A DNA stretch of 64,000 nucleotides from Flavobacterium sp. SH_e (GCF_025717045.1 NZ_JAOVZN010000003.1:500098-564097), one strand, 5' to 3'; counted from the first letter of the stretch, positions 9,996-19,934 are shown. Program-made: numbers and translations. Notes: generated from the letters alone by a model not told the origin.

Positions 9996-10039
9996 AAAAA
10001 TCCAAATCCCAACATAAAATTGGAATTTGGATTTTTAAA
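9996..10039. terminator. Bidirectional terminator between kinase and SIMPL gene
   Basis: Inverted repeat with arms AAATCCAAAT / ATTTGGATTT, flanked by A-runs on the left and T-runs on the right, lying between two convergent genes. It should work as an intrinsic terminator in both directions. Confidence 0.7.
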
Positions 10040-10059
10040 TATTGGTATTTTATAAACGT

Positions 10060-10752
10060 TTAGTCTAATACAAAACTTACACTAACATTTGCTGTTATTT
10101 CGATTTCGCCAATTGCAAGAGTTTCGTTTGAAGCTCCTCCCATTGAATCTGCTTCTTTCATTCTCATTGCAGCGTACATTGGCTGTGGGTGATAAACTTG
10201 AGAATTATCAGAAATTGTAAAAGCTTTACCCACTTTTTGTCCTAATACAGACACATATTCTTCTGCTTTTGTTTTAGCATCTTTCATTGCTAATTTTCTA
10301 GCTTCAGATTCATATTGAGCCATTTTAGATGATTCGAAAGAAACTCTGTCAATTCTATTAATTCCTTGCTGAACAAGACCTTCCATCAACTCATCGTATT
10401 TAGCTAAATCTTTAACTACAATTTCTACAGTTTGAGTAGCGTTATAAGATGTTTTCTTTTTCTCATAATCATACTGTGGATTTAAAGCAACTTGTTTTGT
10501 TTTAAAATCTGCTGTTGGAATATTCATTTTTTTAATGAATTTCAAAACAGCATCCATCTTTTCGTCGTTTTGTTTTTTAACGTCTTTAGCATTATTCCCT
10601 TTTGTTTCAACAGAAGCTGAAATACAAACCTGATCAGGGGCTACTTTTACTTTTCCTTCTCCATTAACGTTAATTAGAGGTACTTGTTTGATTTCTTGGC
10701 CGTAAGACATAGTCATAAACATGATTGTTAAAAATAATACTAGTTTTTTCAT
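10060..10752 (-). CDS. SIMPL (DUF541) domain envelope protein
   Basis: 230-residue secreted or periplasmic protein. The signal peptide is residues 1-18 (ending MSYGQ). The rest is one SIMPL/DUF541 domain: the opening INVNGEGKVKVAPDQVCISASVET pattern, the central line RKLAMKDAKTKAEEYVSVLGQKVGKAFTI pattern near residues 150-180, and a final TANVSVSFVLD strand. The family (including E. coli YggE) is linked to oxidative-stress tolerance, but the biochemical role is unknown. It is followed on the same strand by nothing; upstream lies the rhomboid gene's stop, 51 bp away. Confidence 0.9.
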   Translation of the reverse strand: MKKLVLFLTIMFMTMSYGQEIKQVPLINVNGEGKVKVAPDQVCISASVETKGNNAKDVKKQNDEKMDAVLKFIKKMNIPTADFKTKQVALNPQYDYEKKKTSYNATQTVEIVVKDLAKYDELMEGLVQQGINRIDRVSFESSKMAQYESEARKLAMKDAKTKAEEYVSVLGQKVGKAFTISDNSQVYHPQPMYAAMRMKEADSMGGASNETLAIGEIEITANVSVSFVLD

Positions 10753-10803
10753 TTTTGTTAAATTTTAATATTTAATAAAAGCTTTTCAAAAGTTATGCCA
10801 GCA

Positions 10804-11442
10804 TTACAATTTTCCCAATTTTGCCATTCCAAAAAGTATGACAATCGGGATTGCAAGCAAAATTACCATCATTGTATGGTCTGTAAACAATGATGGCATT
10901 TTTATTAAAGTAATTAAATAACCGCCTATAGCACCTCCAAAGTGCGCCGTGTGTCCAATATTATCATTTTTAGCTTTCATTCCGTAAATTGAGTATAATA
11001 AATACACAATTCCAAAAATGTAAGCTGGCATCGGAATTACAAAAAATATTCCGAGCATCATATTAGGTTCAAGTAAGATTGCCGAATATAAAACTCCAGT
11101 TACAGCACCAGAAGCGCCAACTGCACGATAACTATAATCGTTTTTATGGAATAACATCGTAAGAAGACTTCCAAAAATTAAGCTTCCGAAATAGACCAAA
11201 ACAAAAGAAAACGTCCCGAGCCAATCTAAAACAACTGGCGCAAAAAAGTAGAGTGTTAGCATATTGAATATTAAATGCATCATGTCTACATGTAAAAATC
11301 CTGAAGACAACATTCGTAATTGCTCGCCAGAACGAATACTTCCTACATGAAATTCATATTTTCGAAAAAAAGAAAGATCATTAAATCCTTTGTAACTAAT
11401 AACAGCGTTTGCAACGATAATACCTGCTAAAATGATATTCAT
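10804..11442 (-). CDS. Rhomboid-family intramembrane serine protease
   Basis: 212-residue membrane protein with about six helices. The catalytic Ser lies in GASGAVTG (about residues 110-117) and the catalytic His in TAHFGGAIGG (about 166-175). The L1-loop region HVDMMHLIFNMLTLYFF carries the conserved His/Asn that stabilise the oxyanion. This is the minimal bacterial rhomboid core. It cleaves membrane proteins within or close to the bilayer; the substrates are not predictable here. Confidence 0.93.
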   Translation of the reverse strand: MNIILAGIIVANAVISYKGFNDLSFFRKYEFHVGSIRSGEQLRMLSSGFLHVDMMHLIFNMLTLYFFAPVVLDWLGTFSFVLVYFGSLIFGSLLTMLFHKNDYSYRAVGASGAVTGVLYSAILLEPNMMLGIFFVIPMPAYIFGIVYLLYSIYGMKAKNDNIGHTAHFGGAIGGYLITLIKMPSLFTDHTMMVILLAIPIVILFGMAKLGKL

Positions 11443-11553
11443 AAATAATAATTATTGTGAATTGTAAATATAATCATTCTTAAAGATAAGTTAGCAAGAA
11501 AGCAAAATATCCCTCCCTAATCATTTTTCATTTATATTTGTAAAAAAAATTAC

Positions 11554-12426
11554 ATGCAATTTCTTGTTTATATTTTAGCCTATCCTATACTCTGGCTTAT
11601 CTCTATATTACCTTTTCGTTTATTTTACTTATTCTCAAATTTTGTATATCTCTTGGTGTACAGAGTAATAGGATATCGTAAAAAAGTGGTTCGTGAGAAT
11701 CTGGCACTTACATTACCTCATTTAAGTGATTCTGAAAGAAAAGATATCGAAAAGAAATTCTATAAGCATATGTGCGATATGTTTTTAGAAATGATCAAGA
11801 CGATGAGTATGTCTCCTGCGGAAATGGAAAGAAGATTTCACGTAACCAACATAGATCTTGTGCTTGACTATGCTAAAAAAGGTAAAAGTGTAATTCTTGT
11901 AGCTTCGCATTATGCAAGTTATGAATGGCTTTTGACAATTAACCCTAAAATTGGTTTCAAAGGAATTGCGGTTTATAAAAAATTAGCCAATTTGTATTTT
12001 GATAAATTGGTTCGAAAAATCCGTTCAAAATACAATACAGAAATGATAGAGACCAGAAAAGCAATTCCAACAATGGCGCAAAATCAACGTAACGGGGTTT
12101 TAGCGATGTATGGTTTAGCAAGTGATCAATCTCCAAAATTGGACAGAATTTTTCACTCTATGGAATTTATGGGAGTTGAAGTTCCTGTGCATACGGGAGC
12201 CGAAATGCTGGCAAAAAAATACGACTTAGCCGTTATTATGGTAAAAGTAAAAAAGGTAAAAAGAGGATTTTATGAGGCTACTTTTCTTTCGCTTGCCGAT
12301 AATCCGAAAGAATATCCAGATTTTCAGATTACCGAAATGTATTTAAAAGAGGTCGAAAAACAAATTCTTGAAGCTCCAGAATTTTATTTATGGACACACA
12401 AAAGATGGAAACATCGTATTCAATAA
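11554..12426 (+). CDS. LpxL/HtrB-type lipid A acyltransferase
   Basis: 290-residue inner-membrane acyltransferase that adds a secondary fatty-acyl chain during lipid A synthesis. An N-terminal hydrophobic anchor spans about residues 4-36. The catalytic H-x4-E motif is in ASHYASYEW (about 127-135), followed by the substrate-binding blocks RKAIPTMAQNQRNG and LASDQSPKLD. The length fits the family. A good -7 box, TATATTTG, at 11533-11540 sits 13 bp before the ATG, so the leader is very short. Confidence 0.9.
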   Translation: MQFLVYILAYPILWLISILPFRLFYLFSNFVYLLVYRVIGYRKKVVRENLALTLPHLSDSERKDIEKKFYKHMCDMFLEMIKTMSMSPAEMERRFHVTNIDLVLDYAKKGKSVILVASHYASYEWLLTINPKIGFKGIAVYKKLANLYFDKLVRKIRSKYNTEMIETRKAIPTMAQNQRNGVLAMYGLASDQSPKLDRIFHSMEFMGVEVPVHTGAEMLAKKYDLAVIMVKVKKVKRGFYEATFLSLADNPKEYPDFQITEMYLKEVEKQILEAPEFYLWTHKRWKHRIQ

Positions 12427-12443
12427 TTTTAAAATAATACAAC

Positions 12444-12482
12444 AAAAAGTCCGAAAAACAACTTGTGTTTTTCGGACTTTTT
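12444..12482 (+). terminator. Strong intrinsic terminator after lipid A acyltransferase gene
   Basis: A-run, long perfect stem AGTCCGAAAAACA / TGTTTTTCGGACT with a five-base loop, then a T-run. It lies 17 bp after the stop codon. Confidence 0.88.
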
Positions 12483-12630
12483 GCTTTATAATGATCTAAA
12501 TCAGCATTTCTAAGCCTTCAATAGCAGATTTGATGTGTTTTTGTAAAGATTTTTTTGAATGGATAAAAAAAAGAAACAATTTAAATTTGGAATTCTCTAA
12601 TTATCTTAAAAAAACAAAAAATCATTAACC

Positions 12631-14115
12631 ATGATCAAAAACTTACGATTAACAATTCTATTATTGTTTCTGTTTTTTACTGTTTCTGCTCAAAGTCCAA
12701 AACGAGGAATTGCTTATGGAGGTCATTCTAAAGCAGATCTTCTTGCATTAAAACCTGGACTTACTTGGTGGTACAATTGGTCGCCAGAACCTGAAGCGGC
12801 TGTAAATCCTGATTACGAATCATTAGGAGTTGAATTTGTTCCGATGGCGTGGGGAAAAGTCAATGATGTCGATGTTCAAGCTTTTATCAATAAAATAAAA
12901 CCTGGAGCAAAATATCTTCTTGCATTTAACGAACCAAATTTTAATGACGGTGCAAGATTAACGCCTCAGGAAGCTGTAAATGCTTGGGTAAATATTGAGA
13001 AAATTGCTGCTGCTAAAAATCTCGAAATCATAAGTGCTTCACCAGCATATAATGGTCCAAGTAATTATGGCGGAATTTCAGATCCCGTCGTTTGGCACAA
13101 CCAGTTTTTTCAATTGTGTCCAACTTGCAAAGTAGATTATATTGCTTTTCATACTTATGATGCTACTTCGGGTTCTGTGATTGGCGTTACCAGTCTTCTG
13201 AAAAAATTCAATAGACCACTTTGGATCACTGAATTTGCAAATAGAGTTATTCAAAGTGCAGCGGATAAAACAGCTTTTATGAAAGATATTGTAACCAATT
13301 TTGAAAACGATCCTGATATCTTTCGTTATTCTTGGTTTTCTGGCAGAGTAAATCCAACTTGGACAGATATGTTAGAAGGACAATTACTAAGTCCTACAAG
13401 CGGTGTTTTAAGACCAATTGGTACAGAATATATTAATGTTCCTTATACCACGAAAAAAATGAATGTTCCGGGTCGCGTTACAGCAAACAAACATTACAGA
13501 AGAAAAGGTACTGGTCTACAAGCAACAACAGACTCTAACACTGGACAAAATGTTTGTTACATCAATGAAGGAGATTGGAATGAATTTATGCTGAATGTCG
13601 CGAATGCAGGAACCTACAATCTAACTTTTAGAGTCGCTTCTCCTGTTCTTGATGGAAAGTTTGATATTCTAGTAAACGATGTTGTGGTAAAAGCAGACGA
13701 AACTTTTCCGCCAACAGGAGACTGGCAGACTTTTGCTGATAAAGTAGTAAATGGAGTTGCATTGCCAAAAGGAGAAGTTTATCTGAAAATCAAATTCAAA
13801 TCAAATGATTTCAATTTTAATTTTATAGATATCGCTGTTGCTAATCTGGGCGTTAAAGATAATGATTTAGAAAAAGAGAGTTTTACAATTTATCCAAATC
13901 CTGTAAAAACACAATCAACTTTGCATATTAAGTCAAGCACAACAGAACCTTTAACCATCAAAATAATTGACATGAAAGGCGATGTTTGTTTTTCTTCTTC
14001 AGATTATTCAACAAATGAAGATATTAAAATTGGAGAAAAATTAGCAAAAGGAGTTTACATTGTAAATGCGTCATACGGAAATATTAAGAAGTCAGTCAAA
14101 ATAATTAAGAACTAA
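12631..14115 (+). CDS. T9SS-secreted GH128-like glycoside hydrolase with CBM
   Basis: 494-residue secreted enzyme in three parts. A signal peptide (1-20, ending VSAQ) is followed by a catalytic barrel of the Asl1/GH128 type (about 24-265): KRGIAYGG and WWYNWSPEP at the start, the acid/base line LAFNEPNF near 110 and the nucleophile line LWITEFANR near 202, i.e. two glutamates in GH-A clan positions. A carbohydrate-binding-like beta sandwich (CBM6-like, about 290-410) comes next. The C-terminus (about 418-494) is a type A T9SS sorting domain, with FTIYPNPV at its start and a Lys-rich end. GH128 enzymes cleave beta-1,3-glucan, so laminarin-type polysaccharide is a plausible substrate. A -7 box TAAATTTG is at 12582-12589. 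Confidence 0.87.
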   Translation: MIKNLRLTILLLFLFFTVSAQSPKRGIAYGGHSKADLLALKPGLTWWYNWSPEPEAAVNPDYESLGVEFVPMAWGKVNDVDVQAFINKIKPGAKYLLAFNEPNFNDGARLTPQEAVNAWVNIEKIAAAKNLEIISASPAYNGPSNYGGISDPVVWHNQFFQLCPTCKVDYIAFHTYDATSGSVIGVTSLLKKFNRPLWITEFANRVIQSAADKTAFMKDIVTNFENDPDIFRYSWFSGRVNPTWTDMLEGQLLSPTSGVLRPIGTEYINVPYTTKKMNVPGRVTANKHYRRKGTGLQATTDSNTGQNVCYINEGDWNEFMLNVANAGTYNLTFRVASPVLDGKFDILVNDVVVKADETFPPTGDWQTFADKVVNGVALPKGEVYLKIKFKSNDFNFNFIDIAVANLGVKDNDLEKESFTIYPNPVKTQSTLHIKSSTTEPLTIKIIDMKGDVCFSSSDYSTNEDIKIGEKLAKGVYIVNASYGNIKKSVKIIKN

Positions 14116-14120
14116 CTTTA

Positions 14121-14161
14121 AAAAAAATGCCTCTTTCGAAATTTCAAAAGAGGCATTTTTT
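14121..14161. terminator. Bidirectional terminator between GH128 gene and glmM
   Basis: AAAATGCCTCTTT and AAAGAGGCATTTT arms flanking a short loop, with A-run and T-run at the two ends. It separates two convergent genes. Confidence 0.9.
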
Positions 14162-14181
14162 ATTTTTAAATGCTGAAAATC

Positions 14182-15570
14182 TTAAATTCCAGCAATTACT
14201 TTAATTTCCTCAATAATTCGAAGAGCTAATTTATCTGCCGCATCTTGAGAAGGCGCTTCAGTATAAATACGAATAATTGGTTCTGTGTTTGATTTTCTTA
14301 AATGGACCCATTCTGTAGCAAAATCAATTTTTACACCGTCAATTGTCGAAATATCTTCGTTTTTATATTTCTCTGTCATTTGAGTTAAAATGGCATCAAC
14401 ATCAATTTGAGGTGTTAATTCAATTTTATTTTTACTCATGTAATATTCTGGATAAGAAGCTCTCAAAGCAGAAACTGACATTTTTTTATTCGCTAAATGC
14501 GTTAAAAACAAAGCAACTCCTACTAAACTGTCTCTTCCGTAGTGTAATTCAGGATAGATAATTCCACCATTTCCTTCACCACCAATAATAGCATTGTTTT
14601 TCTTCATTAATTCTACCACATTCACTTCTCCTACCGCACTTGCTTCGTAGCTTCCGCCGTGCGCTTGAGTCACATCTCTTAAAGCACGAGAAGATGACAT
14701 ATTAGAAACTGTATTTCCTGGAGTTTTGCTCAAAACGTAATCTGCGCAAGCAACCAAAGTATATTCTTCACCAAACATTTCTCCGTCTTCGCTAATAAAA
14801 GCCAAGCGATCAACATCTGGATCTACTACGATACCAAAATCTGCTTTTTCTTTTACAACAAGCTCAGAAATATCAGTCAAATGCTCTTTTAATGGCTCTG
14901 GGTTATGAGGGAAATGTCCGTTTGGTTCACAATACAATTCTACCACTTCAACTCCCATTAATTTTAGAAGTTTAGGAATAATAATTCCTCCTGAAGAATT
15001 TACACCGTCAACAACCACTTTAAATTTAGCTTCTTTAACAGCTTCGATATCAACTAAAGGCAAGTTTAAAACTTCGTCAATATGAATATCCATGTAAGCG
15101 TCATTCGAAATAATTTCGCCTAAACTATCTACATCAGAAAAATCGAAAGCTTCAGCTTCAGCAATTTCAAGAATCTTTGCTCCGTCTGCACCGCTTAAAA
15201 ATTCGCCTCTTGCATTTAATAATTTTAAAGCATTCCATTGTTTTGGATTGTGAGATGCTGTTAAGATGATTCCTCCGTCAGCTTTTTCCAAAGGAACAGC
15301 AACTTCTACAGTTGGTGTTGTAGAAAGTCCAAGATCAATAACATCGATTCCTAAACCAATTAAAGTATTCACAACTAAATTATGAATCATTGGTCCTGAG
15401 ATTCTTGCATCACGGCCAATTACAACAGTCAATTTATCTTTAGCAATATTATTTTTTAAGAAAGTTCCATAAGCCGATGCAAACTTTACTGCATCAACAG
15501 GAGTTAGATTATCTCCTACTTTTCCTCCGATCGTTCCGCGGATTCCAGAAATAGATTTTATTAGAGTCAT
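14182..15570 (-). CDS. glmM: Phosphoglucosamine mutase
   Basis: 462-residue phosphohexomutase that converts glucosamine-6-phosphate to glucosamine-1-phosphate for UDP-GlcNAc, peptidoglycan and LPS synthesis. The start SISGIRGT is the family opening. The phospho-serine loop ILTASHNPKQWNALK (about 101-115), the metal loop GIVVDPDVDRLAF (about 238-250), the sugar-specificity loop GEGNGGIIYPEL (about 330-341) and the C-terminal phosphate loop RKSNTEPIIRIYTEA (about 426-440) are all intact. In Bacteroidota this gene is often labelled phosphoglucosamine or phosphomannomutase; GlmM is the best reading. Confidence 0.9.
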   Translation of the reverse strand: MTLIKSISGIRGTIGGKVGDNLTPVDAVKFASAYGTFLKNNIAKDKLTVVIGRDARISGPMIHNLVVNTLIGLGIDVIDLGLSTTPTVEVAVPLEKADGGIILTASHNPKQWNALKLLNARGEFLSGADGAKILEIAEAEAFDFSDVDSLGEIISNDAYMDIHIDEVLNLPLVDIEAVKEAKFKVVVDGVNSSGGIIIPKLLKLMGVEVVELYCEPNGHFPHNPEPLKEHLTDISELVVKEKADFGIVVDPDVDRLAFISEDGEMFGEEYTLVACADYVLSKTPGNTVSNMSSSRALRDVTQAHGGSYEASAVGEVNVVELMKKNNAIIGGEGNGGIIYPELHYGRDSLVGVALFLTHLANKKMSVSALRASYPEYYMSKNKIELTPQIDVDAILTQMTEKYKNEDISTIDGVKIDFATEWVHLRKSNTEPIIRIYTEAPSQDAADKLALRIIEEIKVIAGI

Positions 15571-15777
15571 TTTTGTGAGTTAGGGTTATTTTTTTACAAA
15601 TATAAAAAAGTTACTGAGTTCCTAAGGTGCTATGTTTCTAAGATTTTAATTTTTACCTATAAGAAACTACTTGCAACTCGTGATTTTTATAACAAAATGA
15701 TTTAAAAAAGTTTTTATACATTTACTAAAATAACTTAGAAACTTATCTGTTAAGTATCTTAGAAATAATAAAAAAAA
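15571..15777. other. Intergenic region with decayed palindromic repeat
   Basis: A divergent spacer holding promoters for glmM and the ACP phosphodiesterase-like gene. It also contains a decayed inverted repeat: CTAAGGTGCTATGTTTCTAAG near 15620-15641 against CTTAGAAACTTATCTGTTAAG near 15732-15752. It resembles the larger palindromic repeats elsewhere in the window. No coding potential was seen. Confidence 0.45.
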
Positions 15778-16362
15778 ATGAATTTCTTAGCCCATATATA
15801 CCTTTCTGGAGAAAATGATTTAATTAAAATCGGGAATTTTATGGCAGATGGAATTCGCGGAAAACAATTTGAACATTTTCCTGAAGATGTGCAAAAAGGA
15901 ATTTTACTGCATCGATTTATTGACACTTATACCGACTCTCACGATATTTTTAGAACCAGTACAAAACGTTTACACGAAAGATACCATCACTACGCCGGAG
16001 TTATTGTAGACATTGTTTATGATCATTTTTTGGCAAAAAACTGGACCAATTATTCCGATGAGAAATTAGAAAGTTTTATCAACCGATTTTACAATTCGCT
16101 TCATGATAATTACGATATTCTAACTGAAAAAACTCAAGGTTTAATGCCGTATATGATCGAAAGAAACTGGCTTTTGAGTTATCGTACAACGGAAGGAATT
16201 CATCAAATTCTTACTCAAATGGATCGAAGGTCTAAAAATATTTCTCAAATGCAGTACGCAATTGAAGAGTTGAATGAATTTTACGACGAATTTGAACAAG
16301 AATTTACTTCATTCTTTGAAGACATAAAAATACATGCCAAAGAAAAATTACTTTCTCTTTAA
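15778..16362 (+). CDS. acpH: ACP phosphodiesterase-like protein (DUF479)
   Basis: 194-residue cytoplasmic protein of the AcpH family, metal-dependent hydrolases of the HD type that remove the phosphopantetheine arm from acyl carrier protein. The family opening MNFLAHIYLSG, the line NFMADGIRGK, the HRFIDTYTDSH motif (about 46-56) with metal-binding His/Asp, and IVDIVYDHFLAKNW (about 78-91) are all visible. It is followed 32 bp later by the gamma-glutamyltransferase gene on the same strand. Confidence 0.85.
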   Translation: MNFLAHIYLSGENDLIKIGNFMADGIRGKQFEHFPEDVQKGILLHRFIDTYTDSHDIFRTSTKRLHERYHHYAGVIVDIVYDHFLAKNWTNYSDEKLESFINRFYNSLHDNYDILTEKTQGLMPYMIERNWLLSYRTTEGIHQILTQMDRRSKNISQMQYAIEELNEFYDEFEQEFTSFFEDIKIHAKEKLLSL

Positions 16363-16394
16363 CTGTTTTTGTTTTCACTTAAATCTATTTGCTT

Positions 16395-18077
16395 ATGAAA
16401 AAAATTACGCTTTTAATAGCACTTGTATACATAAATATTTCTCAAGCGCAACAGACAAATCCGACTGGTTTGGTTGTTACAAAAGCAATGGTAGTTTCTG
16501 CTCGAGAAGAAGCTTCAAAAATTGGATCTGACATTATGAAAAAAGGCGGAAATGCTTTTGATGCAATGGTTGGAACCGAATTAGCGCTTGCAGTTGCTTT
16601 TCCGTTTGCGGGAAATATTGGCGGCGGCGGATTTATGGTTTACAGAAAAGCCAATGGTGAAGTTGGATCTATAGATTATAGAGAAAAAGCGCCATTGGCA
16701 GCCACAAAAGACATGTTTTTGGATAAAGATGGAAATGTTATAAAAGGAAAAAGCACCGAAACGGCTCTTGCTATTGGCGTTCCTGGAACTATTGCAGGTA
16801 TTTTTGCTGTACATAAAAAATACGGAACAATGCCTATTTCTAAAATTTTGGAGCCTGTTATTGCTTTAGCAGAAAGAGGTGTCGTTGTAACGAAAAAACA
16901 AGAAAAAAGTTTAAAAGATTACCACGAAAGCATTGTAAAAATAAACGGTGAAAATTCGCTTTTATCTGGAAATTTCAAAGAAAGTGATACGATCAAATAT
17001 CCTGCTCTTGCCAAAACTTTAAGAAGAATTCAGAAAAAAGGAAGAAATGAATTCTACAAAGGTGAAACTGCAAAAATCTTAGTTGATTATCTTCAGAAAA
17101 AAGGCGGTATTATCACTATGCAAGATTTAGCTAAATATGAGGCAAAATGGAGAAAACCGCTTCAATTTACTTATAAAGGTTTAAAAATAACTTCGATGTC
17201 TCCTCCAAGCAGTGGCGGAATTTGTTTAGCACAGATTTTAAAGATGCTTGAACCATACGATTTAGCAAAAATGGGACATAATTCTCCAGATGCCATTCAA
17301 GTTATTGTTGAGGCAGAAAGAAGAGCTTACGCAGACAGAAGTTTCTTTTTGGGCGATCCAGATTTTGTCAAAATTCCGATAAAAGAATTATTAGCAGAAG
17401 ATTATTTACGAAACAGAATGGCAAGTTTTAATCCTGAAAAAGCAACTCTTTCTTCAGAAATAAAAGAAGGAAAAGTAAATTATGCAGAAAGCACCGAAAC
17501 GACGCATTATTCTATTGTAGATCAATTCGGAAATGCAATTGCAGCAACTACAACCTTAAATGATGGTTATGGTTCTAAATATTATTGCGACGAATTAGGT
17601 TTCTTTTTAAATAACGAAATGGACGATTTCAGCGCTAAACCAGGCTCGCCAAATATGTTTGGCTTGGTTGGAAATGAAGCCAACAGCATTGCTCCGCAAA
17701 AACGAATGCTAAGTTCGATGACGCCAACTATTGTAGAGAAAGATGGTAAATTATTTATGGTTGTTGGAACTCCAGGCGGATCAACGATTATAACTTCGGT
17801 TTTACAGACGATCTTAAATGTTTACGAATACAATTTAAGTATGCAAGAAGCTGTAAACGCGCCTCGCTTTCATCATCAATGGTTACCTGATTTAATTACA
17901 TTCGAACCAAACACTTTCGAAACCAAAACAATCGATCAGCTAAAAGCTAAAAGCTATTTAATTAACGAAAAGCCAACTCCAATTATTGGAAAAGTAGATG
18001 CTATTTTGGTTTTACCAGATAAAAAATTAGAAGGAGGAGCCGATTTTCGAGGAGATGATACCGCTGTTGGGTTTTAA
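16395..18077 (+). CDS. ggt: Gamma-glutamyltransferase / glutathione hydrolase
   Basis: 560-residue periplasmic Ntn-hydrolase that cleaves gamma-glutamyl bonds in glutathione and related peptides. I chose the ATG at 16395 because it directly starts a standard signal peptide (about 1-18, ending ISQAQ); an in-frame TTG lies two codons earlier. The precursor is cut before the catalytic Thr in STETTHYSIVD (about residue 371). Downstream are the substrate-binding lines NNEMDDFSAKPGSPN, KRMLSSMTPTIV and GTPGGSTIITSV. Both large- and small-subunit regions are complete. Confidence 0.93.
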   Translation: MKKITLLIALVYINISQAQQTNPTGLVVTKAMVVSAREEASKIGSDIMKKGGNAFDAMVGTELALAVAFPFAGNIGGGGFMVYRKANGEVGSIDYREKAPLAATKDMFLDKDGNVIKGKSTETALAIGVPGTIAGIFAVHKKYGTMPISKILEPVIALAERGVVVTKKQEKSLKDYHESIVKINGENSLLSGNFKESDTIKYPALAKTLRRIQKKGRNEFYKGETAKILVDYLQKKGGIITMQDLAKYEAKWRKPLQFTYKGLKITSMSPPSSGGICLAQILKMLEPYDLAKMGHNSPDAIQVIVEAERRAYADRSFFLGDPDFVKIPIKELLAEDYLRNRMASFNPEKATLSSEIKEGKVNYAESTETTHYSIVDQFGNAIAATTTLNDGYGSKYYCDELGFFLNNEMDDFSAKPGSPNMFGLVGNEANSIAPQKRMLSSMTPTIVEKDGKLFMVVGTPGGSTIITSVLQTILNVYEYNLSMQEAVNAPRFHHQWLPDLITFEPNTFETKTIDQLKAKSYLINEKPTPIIGKVDAILVLPDKKLEGGADFRGDDTAVGF

Positions 18078-18117
18078 TCCTTTTTGGTTTTTATTTTTTT
18101 TATCTAAGATTATAACC

Positions 18118-18125
18118 TAATTTTG
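18118..18125 (+). promoter_or_regulatory. Possible -7 box upstream of the ClC gene
   Basis: TAATTTTG matches the Bacteroidota TAnnTTTG -7 consensus, 24 bp before the ClC start codon. No well-spaced TTG -33 element was found, so this is a weak call. Confidence 0.4.
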
Positions 18126-18149
18126 TAAGTCAGATAATTTTAAAACGGA

Positions 18150-19934
18150 ATGCTAAAAAAATATTTCAGAAGACTAGAAAGCATAATTGCCTTGGCTCAA
18201 TCATTAATGACTCCAAAGCAGTTTCTTTTTTTATCAAGCGTTTTAATAGGAATATCTTGTTCGCTAGCAGTAATCGTTCTTAAAACATTCGCACACAGCG
18301 TCTTCTCTTTTGCCACATACATCAACGGAATCCTAAAATTGAGTTTCATTAACAGTATTCTTCCAATTATTGGTATTTTATTGACCGTATTTGTTGTAAA
18401 AAAAGTACTTAACGGAACCATTCAAAAAGGAACTTCACAAATACTTTATGCGGTTGCAAAAAAAGCAAGTATTATTCCGAAAAAGCAAATGTATGCGCAG
18501 ATTGTCACAAGTTCATTAACGGTTGGTTTAGGGGGATCTGCCGGTTTAGAGAGTCCGATCGTGATAACTGGAGCTGCATTTGGCTCTAATTTTGCTCAAA
18601 ATTATAAACTGCAATACAAAGACAGAACTTTATTAATTGGCTGCGGTGTTGCAGCGGGAATTGCGGCTGCATTTAACGCTCCCATTGCAGGAGTTCTTTT
18701 TGCAATTGAAGTTTTATTGGTAGATGTCAGTATTTCTGCCTTTACTCCTATTATGATTTCTGCTGCTACAGGCGCTTTGGTTTCTGCTATTGTTTTAGAT
18801 GAAAGCATCCTTTTGAGTTTTAAACAGCAAGAAACTTTTAATTTTCATAATATTCCTTTCTATGTTATATTAGGAGTTCTTACTGGCTTGGTTGCGATTT
18901 ATTATTCGAGAAATTTTCAGAGAGTCGAACACTATTTTGCCAAACAGCAAATTAATCCATACAGAAAAGCTTTAATAGGTTCGTCACTTTTAGCATTATT
19001 AATATTTATTTTCCCGACATTGTTTGGTGAAGGTTACGAAAGCATTAGAACACTTGCAGAAACAGATCCTGGAAAATTGCTAGACAATACTTTGTTTGCT
19101 GATTTTAGAAACAGCCAATGGGTTTTACTTTTATTTGTTGGAGCTACAGCGATGGTTAAAGTTTTTGCTTCAGGATTAACAATCGGAAGCGGTGGAAACG
19201 GAGGAAACTTTGCTCCTTCTCTATTCTTAGGATCCTATTTGGGATATTTCTTTTCTAAGCTAGTAACGCTTATTGGTTTATCTAAACTTCCAATTACCAA
19301 TTTTACAATGGTCGGAATGGCTGGAATTTTGAGCGGTTTATTTCATGCTCCTTTGACAGCGATATTCTTAATTGCTGAAATTACTGGAGGTTACGGATTA
19401 ATGATTCCGCTTATGATTGTTTCTTCAATCAGTTTTGCGATTTCTAAACGTTACGAAAAATATTCGCTTGACGTAAAAGGATTAGCAAAAAAAGGACATG
19501 CATTTACTAGCAATAAAGATTCTAATATTTTATCGACTTTAGATATTGACTCTATTATTCAATGCGATTATTTAACAGTGCATCCTGAAGAAAATTTAAG
19601 CAAATTGGTTGATCTTATTTCGCATTCTAACCAAGTTGTTTTTGCCGTTGTAAATAACGATAAAGATTTAGTTGGGGTCGTTCATTTTAATGATATTCGA
19701 GAAATTATTTTCAATGCTTACCGCGTAAAATACACACAGATAAAAGACGTAATGAAAGCACCATCAGCAACAATTTCTTCTCTTGACAGCATGGAAATTG
19801 TGATGAAGAAATTTGAAAATTCGAAATCTGCTTTTCTTCCTGTTTTAAGAGACGGAAAATATCATGGCTTTATTTCCAAATCGATCGCATTAGAAGCTTA
19901 TAGAACAAAACTGCGTTCTATGACTATTGAATAA
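18150..19934 (+). CDS. ClC-family chloride channel/transporter with CBS domains
   Basis: 594-residue membrane protein. Residues about 25-440 form the ClC fold, with the anion-selectivity motifs GGSAGLESP (about 128-136; the glutamate is the gating position), GSGGNGGNFAPSLFLG (about 347-362) and GMAGILSGLFHAPLTAI (about 389-405). The C-terminal ~130 residues hold two CBS motifs, likely nucleotide-binding regulators: a line starting CDYLTVHPEENL, and APSATISSLDSM later. Whether it is a channel or a proton antiporter cannot be decided from the sequence alone. It stands alone. Confidence 0.92.
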   Translation: MLKKYFRRLESIIALAQSLMTPKQFLFLSSVLIGISCSLAVIVLKTFAHSVFSFATYINGILKLSFINSILPIIGILLTVFVVKKVLNGTIQKGTSQILYAVAKKASIIPKKQMYAQIVTSSLTVGLGGSAGLESPIVITGAAFGSNFAQNYKLQYKDRTLLIGCGVAAGIAAAFNAPIAGVLFAIEVLLVDVSISAFTPIMISAATGALVSAIVLDESILLSFKQQETFNFHNIPFYVILGVLTGLVAIYYSRNFQRVEHYFAKQQINPYRKALIGSSLLALLIFIFPTLFGEGYESIRTLAETDPGKLLDNTLFADFRNSQWVLLLFVGATAMVKVFASGLTIGSGGNGGNFAPSLFLGSYLGYFFSKLVTLIGLSKLPITNFTMVGMAGILSGLFHAPLTAIFLIAEITGGYGLMIPLMIVSSISFAISKRYEKYSLDVKGLAKKGHAFTSNKDSNILSTLDIDSIIQCDYLTVHPEENLSKLVDLISHSNQVVFAVVNNDKDLVGVVHFNDIREIIFNAYRVKYTQIKDVMKAPSATISSLDSMEIVMKKFENSKSAFLPVLRDGKYHGFISKSIALEAYRTKLRSMTIE